From: Ophioderma brevispina
Lineage: Eukaryota > Echinodermata > Ophiuroidea > Amphilepidida > Ophiodermatidae
NCBI GenBank assembly: GCA_023653785.1
Contig: JAMKCH010014254.1
Coordinates: 21,504-85,503 of the forward strand
Reading direction: 5' to 3'
Length of the DNA stretch: 64,000 nt
Shown in pieces: positions 36,578 to 48,900 of the stretch (within the stretch, counting starts at the first letter, position 1; each line of letters starts with the position of its first letter). A program made the position numbers and the translations under genes. A model generated the notes under the pieces. It saw only the letters and a program-made list of their open reading frames with translations, was not told the DNA's origin and did not search any database.

Positions 36578-38042
36578 AAACTGTTGGGACAGCTTTGAGT
36601 GAAACTCAAGGGTTGATTTTAGAAATTCTATGCTATAGACACATGTGATGTATTGAGTATTAAAAAGTGTTGATTTGGTTATGAGATGTTGCCAATAAGT
36701 GGTGACAATGTTCTTGTTTTTTTTCTCCAAAATACAGCTGAAATTGTAACTTAGCAACAACAAATTAAAATGAAAAAAAATGATATTATAGAAAAACCAA
36801 GTGTTGGGTCCATGGAACCTCCGTATCCAATGCAGTGTAAAGAGGAGAAGACCACACGGTCATATCATGGTAGGCATTTGTGGTCTAGATGAAATACACA
36901 CATGTTAGCATAGTATATTTGTTCCACCAGCTGTGTGTTAATTAGCATATTTTAATATAATTTGAATTAGTTCATTTTTTGAAACTACACACACACATTA
37001 AATTCAATGATCATTAGTTTGGATAATAGAGTTTGTAAACTACTTGCAGAAGAGTAGATCATGTGACTATTAAGCAGTGTATGTGTGCAGACTGTTGGCC
37101 TACTTATCTTATTCAACCCTGGGTGATTCTGTATACTCTAAAAGTGATTCATTTTCGGGCGTGTAATTTTTTTGGCTTCAACTTTTTGGCATTTCACTTG
37201 TTTTAAATACGCTTTTTTTCAGCCATCCCTACATAGACCTTACCACACAAATAAACGCATTTGTGTGTGCTTCTTAATTTCGGCGCATGCTCAGAAGTGC
37301 CATGAAAGTGCCAAAAATTATGTAGAGCAAATATTTCACTTTTCGGTAGGTTATCACATTGAGTCAGTGGTTTTTGAGATGGCTTCCAAAGGACATGTGG
37401 CATGTGTATCATTTAAAAATCATTTTAACTGGATTTCAGTGTTAAATTAAATAATATAATACTTAGTAAATGGTGGTGAGTGGACCCTTATCCCATATCA
37501 TAAAGCAAATCATGTCTTTAGAATCCCCGATCTACCCAAAAGTAGTTCGGATTTACACCATTTGAAAGACCTATTTTTATAATTGTTGTCCTGAAATCCC
37601 AGTGATAATTTATGATTTATGTACAGATTTAAAAGGTGCGTGTTTCAATTGTCTTTGGGCCCCCAATTGATTAACCGGAAATTAAGTAGTATCAATTTTG
37701 ATTATAAGATGAACAGGCGTATTGTTTCATTGTCGTCCTGACATTTCAGCTTTCAAACCATTTCGTTCTCAAGATTAAGATATAAAAAAGTACCGTTTTA
37801 ATGGTTAACACTCAATTAGTAGGCACAGTAGTGAATAGGGGCGTTGCACTATGCATTACGCGTCTAGCATCAAAACCGCAAGTTTGTTTCCCACAGTACT
37901 GATGGTCAGTGTGTACAGTGTCAGGCTCTCTATCAGGTAGGCGAACAAAAATAAACAAATAACAGCATATATGCAAAACAAATTACACACATTTTTAATT
38001 TGTGGTCGCAATTTACTATGAGAATGGGTTGATTTTTCTCAG
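36578..38042 (+). other. Intron, nothing assigned
   Basis: AT-rich, with a 92-codon + strand open stretch at 37172-37450 that lacks any recognisable domain. No repeat relationship was noted. Confidence 0.4.
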
Positions 38043-38200
38043 GTTGTATTGTTTCTATTGGGCAATACATCAGTTCAGGTTCAACCAATCCAGTGAAGCT
38101 AAAAGACTCAAGCGTGTAGTTAAGTCAAGTCTATTGACAGACCTGTCCAAATTTAAGTCGACTAGAATTTATTGTCTCAGTCCTTGTTCTACAACTACAG
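38043..38200 (+). CDS. KIF16B: KIF16B end of FHA domain (HQFRFNQSSEAKRLK..LLTDLSK)
   Basis: Acceptor tttttctcag, donor gtaaga. VVLFLLGN in one frame and HQFRFNQSSEAKRLKRVVKS with SLLTDLSKFKSTR in another match human GAVILLGRTNMFRFNHPKEA..LSMTDLSKSREN. The end LLSQSLFYNY needs one more base change of frame. Two apparent losses are dinucleotide contractions (gtgt to gt, caca to ca). Confidence 0.78.
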
Positions 38201-39599
38201 GTAAGAGGCTATTTAAGATGTTGTAATCATATTTTTGTGACACTATACAAAAAAATTTTGTTTAGGTTTGGTTTTGTTATTTTATTTAATAAAAATTTCA
38301 TCTGATAGAATGGCCTTCCCCAAAAAACCCCATCTTTTAAGTTTCGCACCGATTATTTCAAAACCATGTGTAGTGAGATGAGAGGTAGAAAGGTGATGTT
38401 GGTCAACCAAAATGGGCATATCTTCGCTCAACATCCAAACCAAACTCCTTTAGCCCAAACGATTTCAAGGGTAAATGAAAAAAATCAGTAGCTGCTTTGA
38501 CCATTTCTGGTAAACTTAGGGTTCCCTGGGGACGAGGGCCATTAGCGATCGGACCATGGACCGTTAAAGTAATAAATAATAACAAAAGGGGAAGTTTTCA
38601 AGTTGATCAGATTATGTGTAGTCTCAGTGGATTCAAAAAGATTCTATTGGAGCCTAAGTGGTGAGGTTTTGTTATTATGATCGTTTAGACAGGCATGTAC
38701 TTATCATGGACAACAAATTACAGAGACGTTTAGGATTTTTCTTACCTTTTCCTGGGGACCGTGATGGCACATTCAGGGCCTCACAAACCAGGGAATTAGG
38801 GATTATAAAGATTGGCACTACTGACTCCCGTTGGCAAACATGTGTTGGCACATGAGTATATTGGGTTGCATTTTCATTGATAAATGGCTCGAGGTGAGGA
38901 CACTCGGCTAGAGATCTGGGCAGTCTGCGGTCAGAATTGCTAGTCTCGCTAGTTTTGAGTAATGTTTCAAGTTGGCGGCCTAAAACAATGGAACTGTGAA
39001 GCGAATCTGGGCTAGATAAGTAGCCCAAAGTCTGGGGAAAGGGTTAAGGGTGTGACTGATAAGGAATGGTCCCCAGTTCATCCCATCAACATTTAGATTT
39101 TAGTATCAGAAGAAAGCTTGTATGCTTTCTCATATCTCAGTTAAATCTTCATCTGCAAGGATGACTGATAGGAGGTTAAATAATTTAAAGACATTAATAG
39201 GCAGCTTTTTAGGGATACAATCACTGGTTGAGATGTCGTCAACTAAACAATGTTGAGTTGCCAAGGAGAAAGCACCCTCTACCTTGTATTTTGGATGGCT
39301 GTGAAAAAATAACAATAACGTAATTTTCACAATTCCCCACTGTCATGGATTTTTTCGTTTGTGTTTAAACACAAACAAAATAAGCAAACATTAAATCAAA
39401 AAATAATAAAATTTCACCAAAAAAAAACAGGAGTGTCCAACTCTTGGTGTTTGTAGCAATTTTATTATCATTTCCATCTGTATGTAAGTTCGGACACATA
39501 TAAATTGTACAGATTAACCAAAGCCCAACATTTTCAAAAATCGGCAGGATTTTTAAGTCGTCCAAGAAAATCGGAAAGACCTTATGCAGCATAAGGTAT

Positions 39600-40130
39600 A
39601 AACTTTTGGTTAAAACTGTGTCTAGCTTTTAGTGCAGTGATGGATCAGTAATACTGGGTATGACAAGGGGTCTTATGTGGCGGGAACAGAGTTGAGGTCA
39701 AAATTAAGGGTCATTAGGGTTCAATTTATCTTGTGCATGTGGTATACACTTGGATAAAATGTTGTCTAGCTTTTTCAGAGCAGTGATGGATCAAGGTCAT
39801 ACTGGGAGGCTTACAACTTTGGTACAGGGATCTTAGTGGAGAACAGATGAGGTCAAAAGGCACCGCGAAGCGCGACGCCATTGTGCATGTTGTATCACTT
39901 GTGGTATCTCTTTGGTTACAATATTGTCTAGCTTTGTAATTGTGTTCAGTGAGGATCGAGTACAAACTTGGTGTGCTTATACATTGAGACAAATGTCTTA
40001 TGTGGGGTAATAGATAAGGATGTCAAAAGTCATTAAATGGTCAACTAGGGTCATTTATGGATTGTTCTACCTTATCTTGACCACATAATTGGACACCTAT
40101 TTGAGACCACACTGTCCCTATTTTTAACCA
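39600..40130. repeat. Tandem units of about 140-165 bp
   Basis: Three diverged units start near 39624, 39762 and 39926 with TGTCTAGCTTT and (A)GTGATGGATCA, followed by CTTATGTGG..AACAGATGAGGTCA-like text. The right end GACCACATAATTGGACACCT then ACTGTCCCTATT also ends the array at 47.7 kb. Confidence 0.65.
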
Positions 40131-40165
40131 GATGGTTGGAAAAAACGCAGGAGTGCTGCAGTCAC

Positions 40166-40523
40166 TTAAAGGTGCACAATGAGAAAGTTCGCATATACCT
40201 GTCCCTAAAAAATCGAAGTACTGATTTTTTTCCCCTGAGTAAGTTCCCATCAAAAATAAACGACCCATCTGAAAGGATTAGCTGAGAAATGTTCTTGGTA
40301 CAAAAAAAAATTGAAATTTTCTAATTTAGTAAAGGAGCAAATACGAAATTCAGCCTATGGTTTATATTGAAATATATAAGCAAATCAGAATCACCGTGCG
40401 ACTCTATTTTAAAGCATTTCTGTAGCCAATATATGGAAGAAAATCTATGGAGTGTCTAGTGTATATGAAATCACTCTATGACACAATATTTGGGCGCCTC
40501 AAAATCGCTCGTTACACCTTTAA
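40166..40523 (+). mobile_element. TTAA MITE family 1, copy
   Basis: Ends TTAAAGGTGCACAATGAGAAA and AAAATCGCTCGTTACACCTTTAA, with the family interior CATCTGAAAGGATTAGCTGAG. More diverged than the 28952 copy. Confidence 0.8.
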
Positions 40524-41169
40524 CATACTTTATATGAAGACTTCAGCTGATGCTAGTCTGTCGAACATGCTCTGCATGCCAGATGCACAATCATGCGTTG
40601 CGTGAAAAACATGTGCAAAAGGCTTGAATCAACCTGTCTGCCGATACTATTACAGTCTTCGCAGAAGATCGTTGACCAGCATATTAGATAACATGACTGC
40701 AAATAAAGACGTTCAGCGTAAGAAACAGAATATGTGGTTATATATCATTAACAGTGTTGCACAAATACACCCAAACATTACCGCATTGCTACGTGCATAC
40801 CAAGTGTTCCATGCTGGCCACGAGGTATTTGAGGTATTAGGTGTTTCATTTTTTTTAACATGAGATAGTTTGTGTTGTTGATAAGTAGAAACTAAACTTT
40901 ACTGTGTGTAACTTGCACTTTTTCCCATATACTTGGTGTTCACCTACCCGGGACAAGGATTTTGTTGTTATTTATTTCTGTTGTGTGTGTGTGTTTGGTA
41001 TGTGTTTGTAGGTAACATTTAGGTTGTCATTTAGACTATTTTTACCTCTAAAATTTATACCTCGAAGGGAATGTAACTTTCCTGAATTTCTCTGATGCAT
41101 ACACTAATTCAACTCTTGAGTATGCATTGAGAGCTTTATTCACTTACAAACAGTTACTTTATTTTTAAG

Positions 41170-41731
41170 GAACGAGATCGAACAAATGGAAGATAAGCAT
41201 AAAAAGGCTGAAGAATTACGTCTTCAGGAGCAGGAATCCATGGAAGTAGAAATCACTCAACATAAAGAGCAGCTCAAACAACTAAAGCACGAACGAGAGC
41301 AGGCACAGCGGAGGGCTGCCGATGCAGAGAATAAACTCCAAATTGAGAGAAAAAGGCTGCACAGGCAGAGCCTGGATGTGTTGAGGCAACTGGAGGAGTA
41401 CAAACAACAGAAGCAGACACAGTGCCAAGAGAACGAGAAGAAGGTACATGAACTAGAGCAGGAAAAAGAGCAATTGGAAAGGATACTTGAAGAGAAGGAG
41501 AAGTGGTTTGCAGTGGAGAAAGAGAAGATGGAGAGGGAGATTAAGAGTGAGCAGACCGTCTTGCTGGAGCTGGAGGAGAAGCAGGCGGAGAAGAGACAGG
41601 AGATGGAGGCACGTTTGCAAGAGACGAGAAGTCGGCTGGAAGGAAGGATGAAAGAGCAGAGCTTGAGGTATGAGGCAGAGATGAGGCAACTAGAGGAGAG
41701 AGAGGCACTTGTGGAAGATGCTCTGAAGAAG
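41170..41731 (+). CDS. KIF16B: KIF16B coiled-coil exon, 562 nt
   Basis: Acceptor atttttaag, donor gtaaat; 187 open codons without correction. The first base completes an Arg codon from the previous exon (ag + g). Heptad-rich Glu/Lys/Gln sequence, for example NEIEQMEDKHKKAEELRLQE and DVLRQLEEYKQQKQ, with no Pro or Gly breaks. This is the first part of the dimerising stalk, matching the human LIEEMEEKQK region. It has no indel and typical coding composition. Confidence 0.93.
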
Positions 41732-41875
41732 GTAAATTATGCGTAGACATTTGAATAGTAATAGACAACAAATATTTTGTAGGATTGTTTCAATAGCACA
41801 GCCATTTTCTTTATGCTGGTAGCTGTAAAACTATTCCAGAGTAGCCATAGTGGTTGAGTGCCAGACGACTTGGCA

Positions 41876-42247
41876 TACATATCACAGTTCCTATAGCTAT
41901 GATATATATCACAGTTCCTATAGCTATGATATATATCACAGTTCCTATATAGCTGTGATATATATCACAGTTCCTATATAGCTATGATATATATCACAGT
42001 TCCTATATAGCGATGATAAATATCACAGTTCCTATATAGCTATGATACATATCACAGTTCCTATATAGCTATGATACATATCACAGTTCTTATATAGCTA
42101 TGATACATATCACAGTTCCTATATAGCTATGATACATATCACAGTTCCTATATAGCTATGATACATATCACAGTTCCTATATAGCTATGATACATATCAC
42201 AGTTCCTCTATAGCTATGATACATATCACAGTTCCTATTTAGCTATG
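41876..42247. repeat. Minisatellite, unit about 29 bp, palindromic blocks
   Basis: About a dozen copies of ATATCACAGTTCCTATATAG followed by CTATGATAC. The blocks TATAGCTATA and GATATATATC are self-complementary, so each unit can form small cruciforms. The first copies have a slightly different unit length. Lies in the intron between the two large stalk exons. Confidence 0.92.
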
Positions 42248-42665
42248 TAAATGAGCTTTAACATTCATGGTATTGTTGTCATTTACCTTTTGGAAGACTT
42301 AAGGTACTCATATTGTCTATTTGTCTATGAAAAAGGGGAGACAAATATGTATGGGGAGTTAGCGGTTCTTTATATAAATTTTATGAATACAAAGAAGGCC
42401 AGTAAACAAGGTTAGTGCTCTTTTTGGCCAAAGTTGCCCATTTTGTTGCTTGTTAGTTTTGTATACTAAGCAGTCACTAAGAAGGCTATGTCAGAGTGCT
42501 TTGTGACCAGCTAAATTGGTAAATTTGTTGGTTTTGGTGGAATGGTTCAGAATCTCTTGGACCATACAGAAAATACGCCTATGCTCCTGCCAAGGAATAC
42601 CTTGGCAATGCATAAAAAAAATTTAGTATACAAGATTCAACATCTGTCATTCTTTACACCCACAG
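42248..42665 (+). other. Remaining intron before the 1057-nt exon
   Basis: Nothing recognised beyond the 3' splice site (cacccacag). Confidence 0.5.
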
Positions 42666-43722
42666 GCCAATGAAGAATTGCTCAAAACAACAGCAATGCT
42701 TCAAAAGGAAAGAGATGAAGAGAGACATTTTGTAGAAGTTGAGAGAGAAAAACTGGAGGCACTGAAAACCAAACACGACCTTGCCCGAAGGCTGTCAACA
42801 GAAATGGAGGGATCTGTGCGTTTGCAGCTAGCTATGGAAAGCCACGAGGTGGCACAGGCAAGAGACAACTTTGAGAAGTTAAAACAGAGACAACTCGATG
42901 CCATTCAAGAGGCAGAGAAGAGCATTCAAGCTAAAGCCGAAGGCATGGTGGCAGACATCTGGAAACAGAGGTCTGAGCTTGAGAATGAGAAGAAGGTGGC
43001 AGAGGAGAAAACACATAGAATCAAGAGGGCAATGTCAGTGGCAAAGAGTGACAATGAGCGAGCTCTTCTGTCCAAAGAAGCAGAGGAGGTCAATTTGGAA
43101 ATGGCAAGAATTGCGTTGGAAACGCATGCATTGGACAAGAAAGAGCAGGATGTTGAGAAGGTGGTGGAGGCGGAGTTTGTAGCTCTTGAAAAGAGGAAGA
43201 AAGAAGATGAGCAAGTTCTTGAGGAAGAGTGGAGTAAATTGATACAGATTGAAGCTGCTAACCTGCAGTTTATCGAGCAGGAAATGACCGAGAGAACTGA
43301 TGCTTTAGACAAACAGAAGGAAAAGCTTGCAACTACAGAAGCGAATCTCAAAGAATTCCAAAACAAACAGAGAGCTGCCTTGAAAAGGACAAAGCAGGAG
43401 AGAATTAAGATCAGACAGGAGAAATCAGAACTACAGCAAAAGATCAAAGAAGAACAGAACGAAATACAAAGAGATTTAGATGAAGTGCTGGAGAAGCAAG
43501 CTCAAATTGAACAAGGGGTAGTGCCAAACCAGGAGGTAGTCGAGACCCAAAGGTCCAAGGTGTCTGAAATGGAGGAGAAACGACTGACTCTGATACAAAG
43601 AGTACAAGAAGAATTGAATTTGGATTCTCTCCAGTTGGAGAAGTTGGTTGGTGCAATTGCAGGGCAGAAACTGGAGTTGGATGAGCTGCTGCAAACAGAA
43701 AGTTTTGTGGTGGAAGGGAAAG
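42666..43722 (+). CDS. KIF16B: KIF16B coiled-coil exon, 1057 nt
   Basis: Acceptor cacccacag, donor gtaagg directly after GGAAAG; phase 0 in, one base out. 352 open codons of charged coiled coil, such as LQKERDEERHFVEVEREKLE and ARDNFEKLKQRQLDAIQEAE, ending ESFVVEGK. The KLKQRQLDAI block resembles human FEFKRRQLVKLVNLEKDL. If unspliced the frame would stop at 43746, but the donor consensus argues for splicing; the phase (g + ac) also fits the 51117 exon. Clean open reading over this length shows the gene is not generally decayed. Confidence 0.93.
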
Positions 43723-44393
43723 GTAAGGATGAGAAAAGGCCAACTTAATGAAAAGATTAAGGTAGAAACTAATACATCAGTATTGCATAGGAAAAAAGCG
43801 TAGTGTTCAAATAGGACATTTTTGGGCATTGTAGAATCTATACTCAAGACCATTAAAATCAAAATGCTGGTAAACTGCTGATAAATGATTGATGACCAAG
43901 TACAACTAAAATTCCACTTATTGGAGTTTTCGTCCGAATTTTCACTAACTTTTTCCACAAATTCTGTGTGGGGCAGAAATTGTCGTAGTTTGAATTACAT
44001 GTTGAAAAATTTGCCAGCAGACATCCGAAATTCATAATTGTGGAGAAAAGAAAAAAAAATTATCTTTGATTTGATTTATAAATAATTTTAAGCAAAATGG
44101 TGTGACAATACCAGCTAATTCAGGTTCCTTAAAAAAACAAATGGAACGCTCAATTGTAAGTACTAGTATGTGAATGCAGTTAGGGGCATGTCCAATTCGA
44201 TTAGATGGCCGTAAATCTAATTTGTGTCACATAGAATGACCCACAAATCAGATGGTGGATGGCAACTTCAAATTTGTTTCAATTTTGCAATCCCCACGTC
44301 CAATAGTAATACTTTGTGGCAAAACTACCTGTTTATACTCTGTAAACAGTGAAAAATCAGAATGATATTTCTGCATTCCTTTCCTCGTGTAAT

Positions 44394-44683
44394 GTTCATG
44401 CCAGGCTTAACAATCTGCATGAACATGTGTTAGCGTGTGCTCTAGTTCACCAATGCAAGACAAAAATGTCTGCTGACAGATTTTTGCTGAAGAAGTGCCA
44501 CATAATAGATTTCATTGCCCCAGCAATTCATTGGTCTGGACCAACTGCGGGGGCAATGAATTCCTAGTATATGCATTTCTACAGCGAACATCCTGTCAGC
44601 AGGCCATTTCGGTCTGTATTGGTGAAGATTTGGTAGCAAACGCTAACAACTGTTCATGCCAGCTAGTAATCATTTGGCTGAAC
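44394..44683. mobile_element. Fold-back element with arms of about 130 bp
   Basis: The left arm 44394-44521 (GTTCATGCC... to TTCATTGCCCC) and the right arm 44550-44683 (GGGGCAATGAA... to ...GGCTGAAC) are diverged inverted copies. They share GTTAGCGT.TGCT, TTCACCAATGCA/ACA and CTGCTGACAG. A 28-base loop separates them. No coding capacity. Confidence 0.72.
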
Positions 44684-45044
44684 AGTAACAACATGTTCAT
44701 GCCAAACTGCTTATAATTTGGGCTTATAACATTTAAATTGAGACTGAATTGATTGATGAGGCACCAGAAGTCAAAATTTCAGGCTGGCTTTGTAAATATC
44801 ACCCTCTGGTTCATGGTATGGAAATTCAACACCTTTTCACCAATGAACAAATTCTTCCAGCATATGAGTAAATGATAAATAACTTCAAGATAATTTGCCA
44901 CAGTTACAAAACATGTTGCTGAAAAATCAATTTAAGAATACGGATCCTATCCTCAAAATGGTTCACTTGCTTTTTAACACCAAGCTGTAGAAAGTGTTTT
45001 CTAGAAACGGAAAAAGTGTGAACAGGGGAAGGAATCAAGGGCCG

Positions 45045-45260
45045 GGCATGGGATAGTGGTTACAATGCTAGTCCTGGTACCCAAAGGGGAGTTCCCAATC
45101 CCAGTCAGACCCAAGACCTTTACTGGGTTCTTGACATTCTGTTATTTAATGGGTAAAAGATCAGAGATTACATATGGGATTCTGCTCTCCCTGGGCCTGT
45201 AAAAGATGGGCAAATCAATCATGAAACCATTGAAAGCAACTATCCTTTGGAGGGGCTGTA
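45045..45260 (+). mobile_element. Candidate tRNA-derived SINE
   Basis: GCATGGGATAGTGGTTACAAT resembles an RNA polymerase III A box (TGG..AGTGG), and GAGTTCCCAATCCCAG about 45 bases later resembles a B box (GTTC..ATCC). A non-tRNA body follows. B-box matches are imperfect and no second copy is in the window. Confidence 0.4.
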
Positions 45261-45479
45261 ATGTAATAGCTGTATTTTAGAGAAGAGTAGCGTGATAATC
45301 CCTGTAGGTGTCCTTATCCATCATGTAGTTAATATGAGATCAATGGGAAAAGGGCTTCCTGTGGGAATAAAGTAAAAAAATAATTAGCATGTTAGAGTCG
45401 GAATTTAGAAAGATATCTATAGATATAGTAGTGCAGAAAGAGGGAGCATCAGAGGCGTATTCAGGAGTAAAGCAAGAGT

Positions 45480-45960
45480 TATGAGGACAAGAGAGAGAGC
45501 AAAAAGAGAGAGAGAGATGAGAGAGAGAATGAAGGAGAGCAGCTATGAGAGAGAGATGAAGGAGATCCAGCATGAGATGAGAGCATGAGAGTGAGCATGA
45601 GAGAGCAGTAGCGCATGAGGGAGGAGATGAGAGAGAGTGAGGCATGAGTGAGAGAGAGGGAGCATGGGAGAGATGAGAGCAAGCAAGAGGGAGTGAGCAT
45701 GAGAAAGAGCATTGAGAAGAGCATGAGAGAGAGCGAGCATGCTGAGATGAGCGCATGGATCATAGAGCGACAAAGAGGGAGGTGAGCGTAAGAGCATGAT
45801 AGAGAGAGAGCATGAGCGAGAGAGCACGAGAGAGCGAGAATGAGAGAGAGCATGGGAGCGAGCGAGCAGCAAGAGGGAGTGAGAATGAGAAAGAGCAGGG
45901 AGAGAGAGAGAGAATGAGAGAGAGAGAGAAGAGAAAGAGAGAGCGCATGAAGAGGAGAGG
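45480..45960. repeat. GA-rich low-complexity DNA (GAGA / GAGCATGAGA)
   Basis: Purine-only runs of GAGAGA broken by GCATGAGA units. The Ser/Leu/His-rich minus-strand open frames of up to 146 codons over it are a by-product of the repeat. Confidence 0.9.
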
Positions 45961-48900
45961 GGGTGGGTCTGACAGACTTGCATTGGTGTGTAGACTTTCG
46001 GTTAACTTAAGATAGTTGTAGATAATTTCCTATTGATTACAGCATACGCACATCAGAATGGCTGTATCCCGAATGGCTTCAGGACCTAAATCCAGAGGTT
46101 GGGAGATAGTCGTGCACATCATGTGTTGTGGTTTATTTTATTTGAGGGCTCTCACAGAATACACGACAAAAAAACTGCCTGATATCTAAGGAAAAATAAA
46201 GTTACTGACTGACTGGGGTGACTGAGTCTCAGCTTTGTGGCTTTGGGCTGGTAAAAGCTATGAGCAGAAATTGGGTGGGGCTTTTGTGTAGTTTGGCACT
46301 TTTTGAAAAATAATTCAATATGCATATGCTTATTTACAAAAGTTGGCATGAAATTGATAAAAAAAACATACTTTAGGAATTCAGTAAAATTTTCAAACAA
46401 ATCGGGGGACTGGATTTTGTTATTAAGAAATTTGGAAAATATGAGGAATACTCTACCACCATTTCAGAGATATTCTAACTCTTATCTCAAAGGGTATTTT
46501 CTGTATTACATGGTAGTTCTGTACTTTGATTACTACCAATAGGCGGGCCTCATAACAACTGGGAGACTATATGGAATAAAGTAGGCGCAAGACAACGCAA
46601 AAGACGCCAATGGGTATATCATGCGTGGCGCGTGCGATTCTGTGCAAACGTCGAGTTACATTTGTTTTTTACTTTACGCGCGGAACGACGACAACGAATA
46701 ATTCCGCCGATTTGGTGGTATAAAAGTAAGTGGGATAATTTGTAGTTTTTTTTTAAAGTGGAATTTGTGGAGCCTGAAAATCTTGTGTTGATTCTGTAGG
46801 TATGTGTGCTATGTGATATAGAATAGTTCTCTATACCAAAATTTTATCACTGTACACCTACACATGTTTTGAAAACTACCATATTGGTAGTAATCTTCCA
46901 ATGTTATTAATATATGAATATAGTTTGAGTATTATTTCATTTTTTTGTACTCTGAGTTCCTGCATTACATGAAGAGTATCATTTCATACAATATTTTTGT
47001 AATTCAACACTAGCTTCATGGCTTGTAATCACATCATATCATTTAGATTTTTAGGTAGCCTACAACCTACCGATACCACGACACCTTTTCTAATCCTATT
47101 GTGCTCAATTTGACCAGTTTTTGCTTGGGTTTGTCATTTAGCATGATCTTTGAGGTGTTTGCATTCAAATAACACTTCCATGTTAATATCAGCTGAAGAT
47201 TGTAGTTTGTTTTTAATGCTATAATTACCTTTGTTAGGTCGCCAGATGCAATCGGAAGCCCTTATGTCGGCATGATTCATGTCTGTCTGTCCGTCGGTCT
47301 GTCTGTGTTGTCAAAATTGTATTACTCTTTGGTGACACAGTTTCAACTTAATGTATTTTCGTGCAGTGATGGATCAAGTTCATACTTGGTATGCTTATAC
47401 ACTGAGGACCGGGGTCTCATGTGGAGAGTAACAGATGAGGAGGCCAAAGTTCATTTCCAGGGGTTCACTTAGGTATATTGATTATAGTGTCAACCCTTTT
47501 TGGTGGCACTTTCACCTTACTGTAGCGTTTTAGTGGCAGTATGATGGAATCAACTTCAACTTGGTTGCTTCACAGTATGAGACAGGGATCTTATGTAGGG
47601 GCAAACAGATGAGGACATGTCAAAGGTCCATTCACATGGGTCATCATAATTTTTTTTTTTTTTAAGATTTTTGTTTTTTTGGTTTTTTTTTTCATTGCTC
47701 TCTTATTATTATGTGACCACATAATCGGATGACCTATTTGGGCCCGCTGTCCCTATTATTTTTTCAACTGTCTGCATTTCAGTAACTTTGACCACTATCC
47801 AGTTTTTACTGCTTTCAAAATGCTAGACAACCTTATATGACTTACTTCCCATGCTAGTTTTTGTATGTGCTAAACACCCTTTGAGCAATTCAAACAATTT
47901 CATACGTGTCTCAAGCTACAATCATGTCCTTTGCATCACAACTACTTATGACTTTAGGTTTAGGTGCATATGCATAAGAGCCATAATGCCTACTTTCCAC
48001 ATCTTACTTGTATGGGGAAAGTTCGGCATACTGTTGCCTCTTATGCCATCTGCATTCCACATACACCTGTCTTGTGAGATGACAGTGGTAAAATTTTAGC
48101 AAAAAGTATGGGTCCTTGGTGCAACGATGTTGAAAATGGGGGGTCTTAACGCTCTCTATAACGTGGCACTTCCAAAAATGAGTGCCACCCCCCCCACAGA
48201 ATGGATGTGCATCCGACAATGAAATTCTAGTATCAAGTGTCCACCAGGCCATCTGTGTTGATATTCTGTCCCATTGTATGCAAAATTTAACAAAAGCTTT
48301 AATATTAATGTTGTCATGTGGGAGTCCTGTATCATGTAGGAATGTGTTTTCATATCACTAACTCTCTAGTTTTCATTTGTCACCTGGCATGGCAAAACAG
48401 CTAGAAATTCACAGTGAGTCAGTTTTGACGACTGCCTGGAAGCATGCTGAATGTTCTTTGTTTGATGCACCTGGGCAGCCAGTCAGTATGCCCCATTGAG
48501 CTTAAAATAACCAAGAGGGACTCGCGTTTATCTTGGATTAGCCCAAGCCCTTAACCGCTTTCTCTCACACACATCGCGCCGTGGTTGTTGCTGCGTAGCC
48601 CACATTCGCGCGTCTCGCTGTTGAGGCGCAAGCACACGCATATAAATATTGTTGCTCCCTCTGTTATGTGATTAGTGGTTGCATTTCCCCAGTGTTTCAT
48701 ATCCGCATAGGGTTTCTGATCAGGCCGTTTTTCTTGCCATAATCTGCGAAAACCAATCGATGAGAGACCATGCTTCGTAAAAGATGCCGGGCATCCCTAA
48801 TGCACCGTCAACAGATCTGCCCGAGGACCCCCTTTATTTCGCTGTGGAAAAGAGATATTTGAGTCCGAGTCCGATAGCATGTGGCATCAGTTGTTTAGGT

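Larger units (their letters stand above)
38201..41169 (+). other. 3-kb intron with repeats
   Basis: Holds a segment at 38985-39045 shared with 60020-60075 (AATGGAACTG..GAAG..AAT.TGGGCT then AGTAGCCCAAAGTCTGGGGA), a tandem array at 39600-40130 and a family-1 MITE at 40166. An open stretch of 79 codons at 40624-40863 was not recognised. Human KIF16B has about 25 more residues here than the two flanking exons supply, so a small exon may be missing. Confidence 0.45.
43723..45479 (+). other. Start of the 7.4-kb intron
   Basis: Contains the fold-back element at 44394-44683 and a tRNA-type SINE candidate at 45045-45260. No exon was recognised. Confidence 0.5.

Noticed and set aside
37172..37450. 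92-codon + strand open stretch
   Set aside because: No family resemblance; overlapping antisense frame of similar length suggests chance.
40624..40863. 79-codon + strand open stretch with non-repetitive composition
   Set aside because: No recognisable domain or convincing splice sites, and it does not fit the missing kinesin segment; may be a relic of a mobile element.
42926..43447. 173-codon minus-strand open frame
   Set aside because: Antisense shadow of the kinesin coiled-coil exon, Ser/Phe/Leu-rich as expected from complementing Glu/Lys codons.
45340..45983. Ser/Leu-rich minus-strand open frames up to 146 codons
   Set aside because: Complement of GA-rich low-complexity DNA; overlapping frames have the same composition.
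46700..46735. GGTATAAAAG in a CpG-richer patch as a possible internal promoter
   Set aside because: A lone TATA-like string in AT-rich DNA without other promoter evidence.
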